Below are positions 26,463 to 37,935 of a stretch of DNA of 64,000 bases, in pieces. Within the stretch, counting starts at the first letter, position 1; every line of letters starts with the position of its first letter. The notes under the pieces are model-generated. The model searched no databases, was not told the DNA's origin, and worked only from the letters and a program-made list of their open reading frames with translations. Origin of the DNA: Heterodera schachtii (lineage: Eukaryota > Nematoda > Chromadorea > Rhabditida > Heteroderidae). The DNA is taken from assembly GCA_023374025.1 (NCBI GenBank), contig SIJG01000124.1, positions 214,425-278,424 of the forward strand, given 5' to 3'. The position numbers were made by a program, and so were the translations under genes.

Positions 26463-27258
26463 AAAAAAACCTTTTACACCTTTGTTCAATTAAATTATTC
26501 TTTATTGTATTATATTTAAATTTGTTAATACTCATAAATATTTAATTTGTATAAAATTATATTCTTTCTGTATTTTGATTGAAAAAATTTTGGCTGAGAT
26601 GCCATCCGCTTTATTTATTTTACCTAATTTTGTTCATCATATGCGAAAAGACAATTTTTTATTAAGAAATTTGGATTTGGTCAAATAATAATTTGTAATT
26701 GAAATAAAAATAATTTCTACTATTTATTTATTCATTATTAATATTTAAAACTTTTTTGTTATCAAAAATTAATGAAAATTGAACAATTTAATACACAATT
26801 ATTCGTTTTTTCATAAACATTTTAATTTTAAATATTATTTCTCTTTTTGGGTATATATTTTTAAATTATTAATAATAATTATTTTTTATTATTTTGATCA
26901 ACAATTTTTCTAGTTTGATTATAATACTTAAGCAATTATGAAGTAAAAATAATATAACTTTAATACATTAAGAAGATTATTTTTCGTTTTCTATTTTTTA
27001 TGATATTTTATAATTGTATTTGGGCTACTCGGGGCTCTTTAATGAATAAAAAACATGAAAATAAATCTAAATTTGTAATACAAGGATAATTCCTCATTCA
27101 ATATTTAATTATAAAATTTAATGTAATAAAATTATTTTTATAAAATTTATATAAATTTTTTGTTTAAATTTAGATTAATTATCATTGAACTTACACAAAA
27201 TTTTTTGAAAAAGGGTAAAATCAACAGTCTATTGATTTTATATTTCTTTACGAAAAAT
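26463..27258. other. T-rich desert
   Basis: No gene or repeat recognised up to the sharp edge of the C-rich island at 27259. Confidence 0.55.
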
Positions 27259-27412
27259 ATTAGGGTTCGAGTCCCGCCCCCGCCCCCGGGGACGGGACAG
27301 GTTTTTGAGGCTCACCCCCGTCCCCGTCCCCGTGATTCTGACCCCCGCATCCCCCGCCCCCGCGACCTTCACCCCCGCGGGGGCGCGGGGGTGAAAAATA
27401 CACCCCTGCGAA
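27259..27412 (+). mobile_element. C-rich transposon terminus-like island
   Basis: Opens tagggttcgagtcccgcccc and continues as runs of CCCCCG/CCCCG, ending in a short inverted word (cacccccgcgggggcgcggg) before A+T-rich DNA resumes. A tagggtt start followed by a G/C-run zone matches the plan of the G-rich hAT element at 37936, but the sequence family differs and no right terminus or target duplication was found. The minus strand carries repeated G-runs able to form quadruplexes. Confidence 0.55.
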
Positions 27413-27537
27413 TGACATATTCGTGGATAAAAGGCAAAAAATTTATAAATTTTGAATTTTTTTATCCATTTGTCTTTTTGTTATGAGTTCGACACCGTCT
27501 GACGTTTTTTTTGATTTTATTTTTTTTTCCAATTAAT

Positions 27538-27850
27538 ACAGGGTTTTTCTTTATGTTCTTATTTCTAAGAAATGTTCTAATTTATGGTAATGCATTAAAT
27601 CAACTAAAAGAGGAAAATTTCTGAAAAATTTGGCTAATTTCTAGCAAAATTCACATATCTTTAAAGAAAAATTTTCCCGGCGGCGCCTACCGGCACCGCC
27701 GGACCTCTCTCATCGCGCATTCACCAAGTTTTTTGGAAAAATGTGCCGCAAAAAATGTTAAAATCTGATTTAGTGATTCCGAATGCACTGAATTTTACGA
27801 TTTGGGGGCGAGCCATTTGGTCACCTCCGTCCCCCCCCCCCCGACTTTTA
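27538..27850 (-). mobile_element. Degenerate hAT-related fragment
   Basis: Carries gttcttatttctaagaaatg, the same motif as in the 22.1 and 38.2 kb elements, and a 26-bp palindrome at 27677-27702. It also has a stretch (ttttttggaaaaatgtgccgc) that is the reverse complement of the core of 43518-44037. It ends in a run of 13 C. The termini are not clear, so this is a decayed or nested copy. Confidence 0.55.
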
Positions 27851-27913
27851 AAAAGTAATTGCCAAAAATTGGAAGGTAAATTATAAAACTTAAGATAATG
27901 ATGTAATACAAAT

Positions 27914-28062
27914 ACTAGAGACCGAGGTTTCCAAAAGTGTCGGATCGGACCGGTGTGATATTTTCAGAAGCAACCTGTTTCCGGGCCCGGCCTCTTAAAA
28001 ACCGGTGAAACCGGATTTTCAAATTGCTGGGCCCGGAATCGGTTTCCGGTTTGGTAAAAATT
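27914..28062 (+). mobile_element. G+C-rich fragment starting TAGAGACCGA
   Basis: Starts tagagaccgaggtttccaaa, sharing its first ten bases with the terminus of the MITE at 50944-51727. It continues into ccggtgaaaccgg and gggcccgg words forming local inverted repeats (ccggtttc / gaaaccgg). No right terminus was found. It is probably a partial element of a different subfamily. Confidence 0.4.
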
Positions 28063-28298
28063 AAATTCTCACATGTATTTAAACCCCAAAAACGACAAAA
28101 ATAGTGCCAGGTGCTTGCGGTAATTCATCATACTTAAAATTTTCCAAAAATTTTTTCTTATATCTTTTTATGGAAATTTCTTTTATGATTTTTAAAATTT
28201 CTGTTTGAAATTAAAAAAAAATTTCGAGGGAAATAACAGAGGAGATAAATGAAGTGCGTCAGATAGCACCATCGGGGAAAATTTTTTATTTGAGGTGA

Positions 28299-28463
28299 AT
28301 TTTATCAGATGGCCTTAGATTTGAGCTCTGGGTTCTCATTGAGCCTGTACAGCTCCAACTTGATGCACAAAGATATGAACAACATCCAGACGAACAAAAC
28401 AAAACAAAAAAAATCACAGTAAAATACCAACAAATAAAATTGATTGTGTCAAATATATTTTAA
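28299..28463 (+). other. Stop-free patch of complex sequence, possible exon relic
   Basis: A 54-codon frame without ATG reads ...GLRFELWVLIEPVQLQL... and then a lysine-rich tail. The opposite strand of the same patch is also open (FVWMLFISLCIKLELYRL...). The patch at 28299-28400 has a base mix unlike its flanks, but the strand and frame cannot be decided and no family is recognised. Confidence 0.13.
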
Positions 28464-31400
28464 GTTTCACATTTATAATTTTTTCAATTATAATTAAATA
28501 TTTTTCATACATTGATAATATATATTAAATCTTTTCGTAATTTATCTTTTTTCTCTTTTTTCGAATAAAATTTTAATTTTTACTTTTTCGTCAAATTCAA
28601 CATTTTAAATTCTCAAGGGTTGGCTTTGATTCAATAACTATTTTTATTGTAGCTAAAATTAAAATTTGGTTATTTATTTTCTATTGTTTATCGTATTTTC
28701 CTACAGAAAATTAATCAATTTTTTTTACTCGTTGAAAAACTTCTTTTACTTGCAATCAAAATTCGCCTTTGTAACTTGAACAGATCGTTTCGTTTGAATT
28801 TTGATTAAGACATAATAATTTAAACATTTTGTATTAATTAATTTTCCTTTATTAAAAGTTTAATTATTTTTTTGAAATCTTGATCTCAGAATGCTCCTCT
28901 TATTTTATTTTCTATATACTTCCTACTATTTATTTATGTTTTTCTTTGCTTCTAAGTTTGATCAGATAATTTTTGCTTCCATGATAATTTAGTTTTCTGA
29001 TGAAAATTTATTTTTTTAGAATAAACACAATATTTTACAATGTCTTTTTAATGATATAAACTAACATTTTACTATTTATTTAAGTTATTGTTTAATTTTC
29101 ATTATTAAGTTTAATATAACTTTTATTGTATAATGGATAAATAAGTAATATTTATAATTCTTAAATTTTAATTTTAATTACAAATAATCAAATTAGTTAA
29201 AAAACCATTTAAAATGTTTAAAATTTTATTGTATTGGTAATTTAAAAATTTTTCTCTTGGATTCCACGATTGGTAAAGGTGTTTGTTAGCTGCCACTAAT
29301 TTAAATAAAAAAGTATTTTATTCGTTTAAATTTTATAAAGATATTTATTTAAACTTATTATTTTTATTTGCTTTTATATTTTTTTTGATTTGAACATTAT
29401 TGAAATTTTAAATAGGTTTTTATATTTTCTTTAATTAACTTTTCTTTTATTTTTGATTTTATTATTCTTATTATAATATAAATCCGGGCCCTGTTTATTA
29501 TTATAATTTAAAAAAAAATTTATAATTGTTTTTGTAAAATATTTAATACTAATTATTTTATTGAATTTAAGAATTTTTGTTTTGATTTAAATTGAAATTT
29601 AAATAACACTTTAATTCATGGCAGCTTGAGTCTTCTTGCGATGTAAATTTGAACGAATTCCTTTTTGTGCGTTTAGAATAAATATTCATAATTTTTATAT
29701 TATCATAAATAAAATTGTGTATTGATTATAGTTTCATTTATATTTTTTCATTTATATTAAATAAAAAATTTGTTGTTTTTTGCTTTACAAAAATTTCATA
29801 TTAATTTTCAATTAACTAAAAAATGACATATATATATATATGCTTTTTAATTCTGTATTTTTCTCGTGTTTATAATTTTGCTTTGTTGAGAAGTGATCGC
29901 ATAAATCAAGGGGTTAACCAATTCATTTTTTCCCTCAATTTAAATTATTTTTTAGTTCTATCAATATTTTTGAATTGTTTCATTAAATTTTTTCTTTAAT
30001 AAAAGCAGCCATTTTGAAAAGTATTTTGGTGAAATTACTTTTTACTTTTAAGAAAATTGCCGTTTCCTAAACTTAATGAAAAACTATCAGTTTTTATATC
30101 ATTTTTCGTATAATTTTTATATATTAAAATTGCACTTTATATTCATTTTAAAAGAAACCTGAGTTTAGTTATAATAATTTAATTATTTAGTTTTTCATTT
30201 ATTTGTTAAAGTTATTAAAGAACTAAAATTATTCATTTTTGATTTTTGGGGACAAAAAAGTTTTATTTAATCAAAAATTATTTAACCTTTTTATTTTTAT
30301 AATTTTTAGCTTAATTATAATTTAAGCTAGAATTTTAAACTTTTGTAATATTGAATTATTTGAATGTTAATGTTTTGAGTTTCTTTTTACTATTTTAATT
30401 CGCAAGAAAAGTTTGCCATGGAAACCGAGTAATTCATGAAGTAAATGGAGGCATGAAAGGGGTGATTATGTAACTTTCAATTTTTAAAATTTGCATCACC
30501 TTTCGCTAATCAGGTGGTCATTAAAAGAACCAAGGTCTGGCCGCGGTTGGAGATTGATTTTATTTAAATTCAATGATACTATTTTCAATTATATATTTGT
30601 CGAATATGCGTACGGGGTTGGTCGTTAAGAAGTAAATAAATGGTAAACATTGGTCAATTTTGAAACACTGCGCTTTACAAAATAAACTAACTTTTGTTTA
30701 CATTCTTTATGATAACATTAAGTAAAAAAAAATTTCATTTTCTTTCTTTTGTAAAATTTTTCATTATTAATAATTTTTCCTCATTAAAAATTTTTATTAT
30801 TTTTAAATTTGTTATGACTTTATATAAATAATAATAAAATAATTGTATAATATATCTCGTAGTTCTGTAAAGTTTTGTTATATTCATCTACTTTACAATT
30901 ACTTAAATTTATAATCTTAAGTTAAATAAAATGATTAGTATTTGATAGAAATTAATCAATTTATTATTAAATCAAATATAATAATTTTTTGTTTTATCAT
31001 TTGCTCTTATTTGATTTTAGATGTTGGTTAATTTATTATCTTAAAATAGAAAACTTTGATTTTAATATTAATTAATTTATTATTTTTATTTCCTTATTGC
31101 TTTTCATTCATAATTTGTGTATTAGCAAAATTTATTACAAAATGTTTTTTTAATTGTTTAAGAATGTTTTCAATTAGGTAATATTCTTTTTTTAATAAAA
31201 TATTTATCATTTAATTAAAAGAAACATTTTTTATCTAAACTTTCATGTTAAATGTTTTTTATTGAATTTCAATCAAATTTTTCCAAAAATCACCGGGCTT
31301 TAATTAAATCCTTATTTTTTTCCTTATTTGATAATTTTGATCGACTATTCAAGTGTTTTATATTATTTTATTAAATGAATTACATATTTATTGTTTTTAA

Positions 31401-31897
31401 TTTAATTTAAAAAAATAAACCATTAAATTCAATTGTTATTTGTGAATTTTTATACAGATTTTGTTAAAATAAAAATTATAAATTATATGTTTAAGTTTAT
31501 TTGAATTTTTTTATTCTGAGCTAAAAATTTCAATAATTAAAATTTTGTGGAATATATTTTTTTGGTGTACTGTGGAGTCAATTTTGATTCAAATTTTATC
31601 ATAATCAAACTTAAAATGCTTTTTTGGCATTTTATCATTTAAAATTTATTAAATAATTACTAAAAATATGAATTATTTTATTTATACTAATGACCATTAT
31701 CATCAATTTTTTACCAATTTTAATAGAATTAAGAAAAGTTAAAGCGTTAGAAACAAAAAATAAATGTAATTAAATTTATCAAAATTCTATAAATTCTTTA
31801 ATATTTTTCCAAATGTAAAATTTTATGAAGCACTTACATTTGTATATACTTAAGTAAAATGTAATAAAATATGAAATTATTTAATTTAATTTTTATT
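28464..31897. other. Long T-rich desert
   Basis: No gene. A short (AT)n run lies at about 29826-29841. A G+C-richer patch at 30487-30566 holds a small open frame (VVIKRTKVWPRLEIDFI) without ATG, and next to it 30600-30660 contains gcgtacggggttggtcg. Both are unassigned. Confidence 0.5.
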
Positions 31898-32005
31898 TTA
31901 ATTTGAAATCAAAAACAAAGCCAATTGATTGTTAATGACTCCGCCAAAACTAACCGGAGGCAACGCCGAACCATTGGGACGTCGCCGAGAAAGAAGCGCC
32001 ATCAT
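31898..32005 (-). other. Short ATG open frame, 35 aa, G+C-rich island
   Basis: On the minus strand MMALLSRRRPNGSALPPV... runs to ...FLISN before TAA. About 90 bases of this frame are G+C-rich (cggcgacg, gcctccgg, ggcgga) in DNA that is otherwise nearly all A and T. The frame stays open upstream without a sharp break to 32212. The switch in composition and mixed codons resemble a real exon or a transferred or retained coding fragment. No family is recognised. Confidence 0.22.
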
Positions 32006-34410
32006 AATTAAATTTTTATAAAAATAAAACATATCATTGATTGATATAATTTTTTGATTATTATATTTTGGAAAAAATCGAGGAGAAATTAGAAAAACAT
32101 AAAAATAAATAAATAAACAACTGCCAATGACTTGAAGTTTTTTTAAAATTTTGCATGACAAAAAACTCTTTAAAGTGAAATTAATACAAAAGAAAATAAA
32201 TGAGTATAACAATAAATAATTTTTAATTTTTAGATAATTAATTTATCAGATTTGTTTATCAAAATAAGGAAGAATAAATATTAATTTAAAAAATAAAAAT
32301 TGAAACGAAAGAGAGTTATTCAAATTTGTAGACATTTCAAAATAAGTTTATTTTCAATCCTTTTTCAAGGACGTATATTTCTTAGTACAAATTTAAACAA
32401 ATTAATTAAAAAATACAGAAATAAAAATAATAACCGATTTAAAATAAAGTTGAAGGAATTTATGGAAGTATAAAAAATGTCTGTATTTATATGCTGAGTA
32501 ATAATTTTTTATGTTTAAAAAAATATATAATTTACTCTTTGTATTAACAATAGAAAACTTAAAATTTTTCCAAATTCAAGTATTCAATAATTTGTGAAAC
32601 AAAGTAAAGCAAGTCTAAATGATTGATTAATTTTAAAATATTTTTTAATAACAAAAATAAATTTAAGCTAACACAATATAAAATTTACCTCTAAAACATT
32701 AAAAGTTCAAAATGTTTTTAGTATTTTAAAACAGCTATTTAAGCAAAATGTAAAATTAAAAGAAAACTTTATTCCATGACATCTCAAATTTTATATTTAA
32801 AAAAGTTACAAAATTATTGGCGAAGAAATACAAATTTTATTTAAATAAATATGAATAAATTTCATTCCATTAAATAAATCAGCAATATTATAATTTTGAT
32901 TTACATAAATGGATTAATATACAAAAAAATTTAATAATCAACTAATGTCATACAAGTCATTTATAAAACTGTTATTTTCAGGTTTCTTTTTATTATTATT
33001 TTTCTATACATGTTCTTTTTTTATGCGCTGAATTGGTTGCAAAAATTTGAGATTTTTTGTGAGGTCAATTAGGCGATGAAAAAAAAGGAAAATGCATTAA
33101 AGATTAGTAAAAAAACATATATATTAATAAATATATTCAATTGAATTAATATATGAAAGCCTTTTGTAATGGCTCTAGGAAAATACGACACTGGAAAATC
33201 CGAAATCAACATTGAATTTGAAAAATATTTTTTTCTTTGAGTAAATATTTAATATACACATAATTTAGAAAGAGTTAAATTTTGGCTCTGGTTCAATTTA
33301 TGCGTCAAGCAGTACCACGTGGATTACAATTAATTTAAGTAGAGTTATTATGGATTTTTAAGCAAAAACAATTTATTTCATAAAAAAGGACCAATTTCGT
33401 CTTAACATTTGGGCAGAAACGTCATTCTAAATTTTCGTAGAGCACTTTTTGCTCTTTCCAATGCACTATCCCACGTGAGTGTACGTATTGTACTCGTAAA
33501 GTTATTAAGTGATTTCTATTTAAAAATTTAAATTGCATTTCCGTTTATTTGAAGGATAATCTTTAATAAAGGTTTTTAAATCATCTTTAGATTTAAATAC
33601 ACAAATTTCCAGCGCACAACAGATGGAAGTTTGAGGTGAAAACGACTAAAACATGTACTTTTTAAATAATTTTTAAAACAGAAATTTTATTTTATTTACA
33701 GTTTTTAAGGTAATTCTTTATTCTTTTTCATTTGTATTCATCGCTATTTTAATGCAATTTTTATTATTTTTACTTTACCATTAATTTTATGAGCATATTC
33801 CAAATAATTTGTACATTTATTTATTATATCAGTTTTTATTTTGTTTAACATGTTTGGTGCATGTAAAGCATATCTTTTTTTAAATAATCCAGATGGTGTC
33901 TAATCATGTTTTTAGCTTTTTTTTTTAATATACATATACTTATTTATCAATTGTGATTATTTAAAAGGGCTTATTTTTAAAGTAATTTATATAAGAGTTT
34001 TCAAGAATTATTATTTATATTTTATTTAAATTATTTAGCATTTTTTATAATTGGTAATTAAGAAAATTAATTATTTAATCAATATTCCAATTGAGAAAAT
34101 TTATTTTAAATTATATCATTTTCATATTTTTATCTTAATGTTTTTTGACTTTTATTTTTTGAATCAGAATCTCTGGAAAGTCTGCACAATGCTCGGGTTT
34201 TGTATTAAAAACTTTTTGAAAAACAATGTAGGTTTTGACACTTTAAATCATTTTAAAGAAAATAAATTAATATTTTGATTAATTTTATTTTTTAATATAT
34301 TTTACCGTTATAATTAAAGAAAATAAATTCAATTTTATAAATTCTGCGCATCGTAGGGCACCTCACATGGTAGGTAGGCCCTTGTTGGCACGGCTATAAT
34401 TTTATAAAAT
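32006..34410. other. Desert, A-rich to ~33.4 kb then T-rich
   Basis: Nothing recognised apart from a complex patch at 33280-33531 (see separate entry) and a G+C-richer stretch at 34345-34395 (gcgcatcgtagggcacctca) that lies just outside the duplicated block. Confidence 0.5.
33406..33531 (+). other. Possible small exon (open frame without ATG)
   Basis: The frame reads HLGRNVILNFRRALFALSNA... to ...DFYLKI before TAA, 41 codons. A plausible acceptor (catttgggcag, ending 33416) and a canonical donor (gtgagt at 33475-33480) would bracket a 58-base exon coding NVILNFRRALFALSNALSH. Two splice-like signals and a complex base mix make this better than random, but without other exons it stays a guess. 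Confidence 0.17.
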
Positions 34411-36068
34411 TATTTTTTTAAATTTTATTTTTATAAAACATGACATACTACCGAGGCAATTCATAGTATTCCATCGGGAATTGTGTTCATTTAAAGGTAT
34501 ACTTACAAATTTAATTAAATATTTTCAATTTATAAAGTTACTTTTAATTACTAAAAAACTAAATATTTTTATTGATTTTATTTATCGTTTAGATTCCTTC
34601 TTCTCTTTCGCTATAATTTGATTTTTTTTTTGAGTTGTAATAAAATATTTATATTATTATTTTTTAAATTCTTTTTTGTTTAATTTTTATTTATTTTGTA
34701 TAATTTCATTTTATTTTTTTAGTCAATAAATATGTAATTTTGCTATCCGCTTTTAATTTTTATATAATAATTTTTTTATAATAAATTAAATATTTTAATG
34801 CAGAAAAGAATAATAATGCATAAGATACACATACACAGCTTAATTTAATTGCCTTTAATTTTGTAGAATTTAATAATGAATTATAGAATTATTAAGATTA
34901 GGTTCACATTCGATGTATTAAATTTAAAACATATTAAAATATTCTTTATGAGATGCGAATTTGGTAAATCATTATATTCTTTCTTTAAAAAATTTATTAT
35001 CTTTTTTGTTGATTATGATTTCAGTTCGAATTCATATCACGATTTTTAGACTTAACTCATCAAGAGCTTACGAATGATACCAAATTTGTCCGAATTTGAT
35101 CGTTTTAAAAAGGTCAGGAACCCCTTTTTCCCTCAATTTTTATCTCCCTTTTCTCTCACTCTCTCTTTTTTCTCTCTCTCTCTCTTTTCTCTCTTTTTCT
35201 CACTCTCTCTCTCTTCCTCTCATCCCTCTCTCTCTTTTACATTGAGATTTAGTTAGTTTTAAATGAAGATGTTACTATTTATGAAGTGAATATCGCTGAT
35301 CGCTCATGAATAATATAAAAGTGACTAAAAAAAATATATTCAAAAGAATATTCATTATAAAACAATAAACCACATGTTTAAGCAAAAAATAATTATGATA
35401 AGGATAAAATAATAAAATATTATATTGAAGAATGCATTAAATTAACATTGTCTATATTAATTATAAATATTATAATATTTTTACTATTAAAAATTCAATT
35501 TTAGCGTTAATTCACTTTTATGAATAAAAAATACATACACAATAATTTTTAAATTAATTTTCAAAATTAAATAATGAAGTATTTATATTAATTTTATATA
35601 AAAAATAACAAATATGATAAAACATACTTAAACAATCTAAATTAGGCTAGTAGATGAAAAAAATGAGGCTATTCATGATTATTCTATATAAAAAATATTT
35701 CAACAAATATCTACTAATTAATCCTTTACTTGAAAATATAATTTTAAACAATAGTTTTTAACTCTAATTGGTCAAGAACGAACAGCCCAGAGTACTCTTT
35801 AAAAATATTTTTTTGATTAAATACGTTTAATTTTAATTTTCGAAAATAAAGCTAAACTTTAATCTAAACTTTAATAAAATTTAAAAAGTGAATATTTATA
35901 GAAATAAATAGATTTAGTTTACGGTAAAAAAACTAAAAAAGAAAGCGAATCAAAGAATTTAAATCACAAAATGTTGTCTGAAAATTACTAAATTTACTAC
36001 GCAATTTTTATTCTTCATGAATTCTACTTCATTAAATTCATTCTAGTTTTTGCTAAATTTAAAAATAA
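34411..36068 (+). repeat. Segmental duplication SD2, copy 1 (~1.66 kb)
   Basis: Directly repeated at 45723-46920. It starts near taccgaggcaattcatagta, includes a long TC-rich tract (35142-35238) and ends at gctaaatttaaaaataa. About 470 bp at 35226-35697 have no counterpart in copy 2, so either this copy gained an insertion or copy 2 lost it. No terminal repeats mark the block. A 60-codon frame covering the TC tract (LSLFSLSL...) is a low-complexity artefact. Confidence 0.9.
35142..35238. repeat. (TC)n polypyrimidine tract
   Basis: About 95 bases almost wholly of T and C (tctctctctctcttttctct and similar). Its counterpart in copy 2 at about 46470-46548 is shorter. Mirror-like polypurine/polypyrimidine tracts can adopt triplex structure; whether this one does is unknown. 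Confidence 0.9.
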
Positions 36069-36743
36069 AATTTCGTTTAATAAAATATATAAGCAAGTTC
36101 AATGATATAAGAAAATTATATATTTAAAAAACTTAAATTTAATATATCACTGCCATGATGCATATTTTTTAACAAAAATTTCTTCAAAAAATTGAATTCG
36201 AACATTTGTTAATTGTTTAAATTATAATAATTGTTTTAAAAAAGTTTTGAAGCAGTTTTAAGGTGTTTCGTCGGTACAGCCATACATGTTATGAACTAAT
36301 AATAATCATAAAATTAAACACCGCGTGATCAATTTTGTTTCATTTTTAAAAAATTGAAAAATACACATTTATATGAGGAAATAGCAACATTTTTTAAAAA
36401 TAATTAATTTAATCATTAGCACTTATTGCCATATATTAGAAATACATACTTACAAAAATAAAGTAAAATTCAAAAAAAACCAATAAAAAATAAAATATTT
36501 TATTAACCTTTAAAATAGAAATCAACTTGCAAAAAACGTGTAAATGCAATCCGACAAAAAACGAAAAATAATTTTATATGCATGAAAAAATAAAACAATT
36601 TTAAGTACAGTTATAGAAAATAAATCAAATTATATAAATCAAGAGAAGTAAATAAATGTCAGAAATTTATATATAATGAAAAATAAATTAAAATATATTC
36701 AAATATAAAAAAGATAAAATATTAATTATTAAAAACAAACAAA
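36069..36743. other. A-rich single-copy spacer
   Basis: Separates SD2 copy 1 from SD1 copy 2. No match elsewhere in the window and no gene. Confidence 0.55.
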
Positions 36744-37642
36744 TGTTTAAACAACTATGCAATACAAAAAACTATAATTTCACTACAATTCACAAATAGT
36801 TAAACTCAATAATTGTGGTTAAAAAATTAAATTTTTTCGAATAAACAAACTTTATAGCAAGAGAATTGAAAATAAAAATAAATAGAAAAAATTTATTTTT
36901 TTAAGCAAAAAATATATTAAAAAACTTATTCAACAGTGTATTAAAATGCATAAAAGTATACTGTTGCGCGCAGGAACAAAAACTGGAGGCAGCAAGTTTT
37001 AATGAGCATTATTTATTGACGGAAACATGATTTATATTAATGTTACCATTATAAAAAATAATTTTGCCATATTATAAGTCTTGATATAATTTGTCTTAAA
37101 ATTTTAAATAAAAAATTAACATTCCTATTTTTAAATTTTGAAAAAACATGACTTAATTAAACTCATTTGCGCAATATACCAATAAGATATCGCCGAATGG
37201 CAAGAAAAAAAAACGAATTTGAAAAGAAACTAACAAATACCATATAAAGTTAAAAAATACTTTCTTTTTACCAAACCAAAACTCACCACTATAAAACGAA
37301 TTCACAAATGAGCTAACAAAATAGTTCAGTAAACGAATATTAACAATAACAATAAAAGTCAAATGTATACATTCATAAATTCTTAATGCGTGCCTGCAAA
37401 AATATGATAGAATATAGGTTATATGTAAAATTTAAATTCGATCAAATATTACATATTATGTAATACAAAAATACTTCTCATCAACTATTTTATTTATTTT
37501 TATTGTATCTTACGATTTGTTATAAATTAAACCAAAATTATATAAAATAGAATATGCTTGAATATTTATTTTTTTGGGCAGAATTGCCTTGCTCTAGCCC
37601 CTCCCTTCATGTAAAAATTTTAAAATGAGGATGAATTGATTG

Positions 37643-37765
37643 ATGGAATTCCTCGGCCTTTATGATGGGAATTTGCTCTATGATGCTGAGCACAGCGGAC
37701 TACTTATCGTCTTGACGCCCCGACAGATCTGTTACGGGCTAGGAAAGGCCTTAGACAATATATAA
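37643..37765 (+). other. 40-codon ATG open frame in G+C-richer stretch
   Basis: The frame starts MEFLGLYDGNLLYDAE, continues through LTPRQICYGLGKALD and ends ALDNI before TAA. Codons are mixed and the 37577-37860 stretch is clearly richer in G+C than its flanks. The homologous frame at 21527 is broken by a one-base deletion. I do not recognise the family. It may be a relic of a longer gene caught in the duplicated block, with two AATAAA-like words (aataaataaag at about 37819) downstream. Confidence 0.25.
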
Positions 37766-37927
37766 GCAATTAAATTGTATGATGGTTTTTAAGTAACGAC
37801 CCAGCACCGGTAGATAAATGTAATAAATAAAGAAGGGACTGAAATGGACTTTTGTCGTACCCAACAATTAAAAGGTAGGTTTTTAAATGAAGATGACTAA
37901 TAATTTTGTATTTGTTTCTCGCCAATT

Positions 37928-37935
37928 CTTAAAAG
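37928..37935 (+). other. Target-site duplication, left (CTTAAAAG)
   Basis: Eight bases directly before the element at 37936, repeated exactly at 39232-39239 after its right end. It fits the nTnnnnAn target preference described for hAT elements. Confidence 0.93.

Noticed and set aside
27255..27275. gggttcgagtcc looks like a tRNA B-box / T-loop
   Set aside because: No acceptor, D or anticodon stem can be built around it. The match is part of the C-rich transposon-like terminus tagggttcgagtcccgcccc.
27160..27486. 108-codon frame with proline/arginine-rich middle
   Set aside because: The coding appearance comes from the CCCCCG runs of the transposon terminus. It has no ATG, and the flanks are A+T desert.
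15100..31130. Possible long-range similarity between 15.1-15.5 kb and 30.8-31.1 kb
   Set aside because: Shared words such as aaattaaataaaatgatt are too short and too A+T-rich to separate from composition without a computed alignment.
35074..35256. 60-codon serine/leucine-rich frame
   Set aside because: Direct translation of the (TC)n tract; low complexity.
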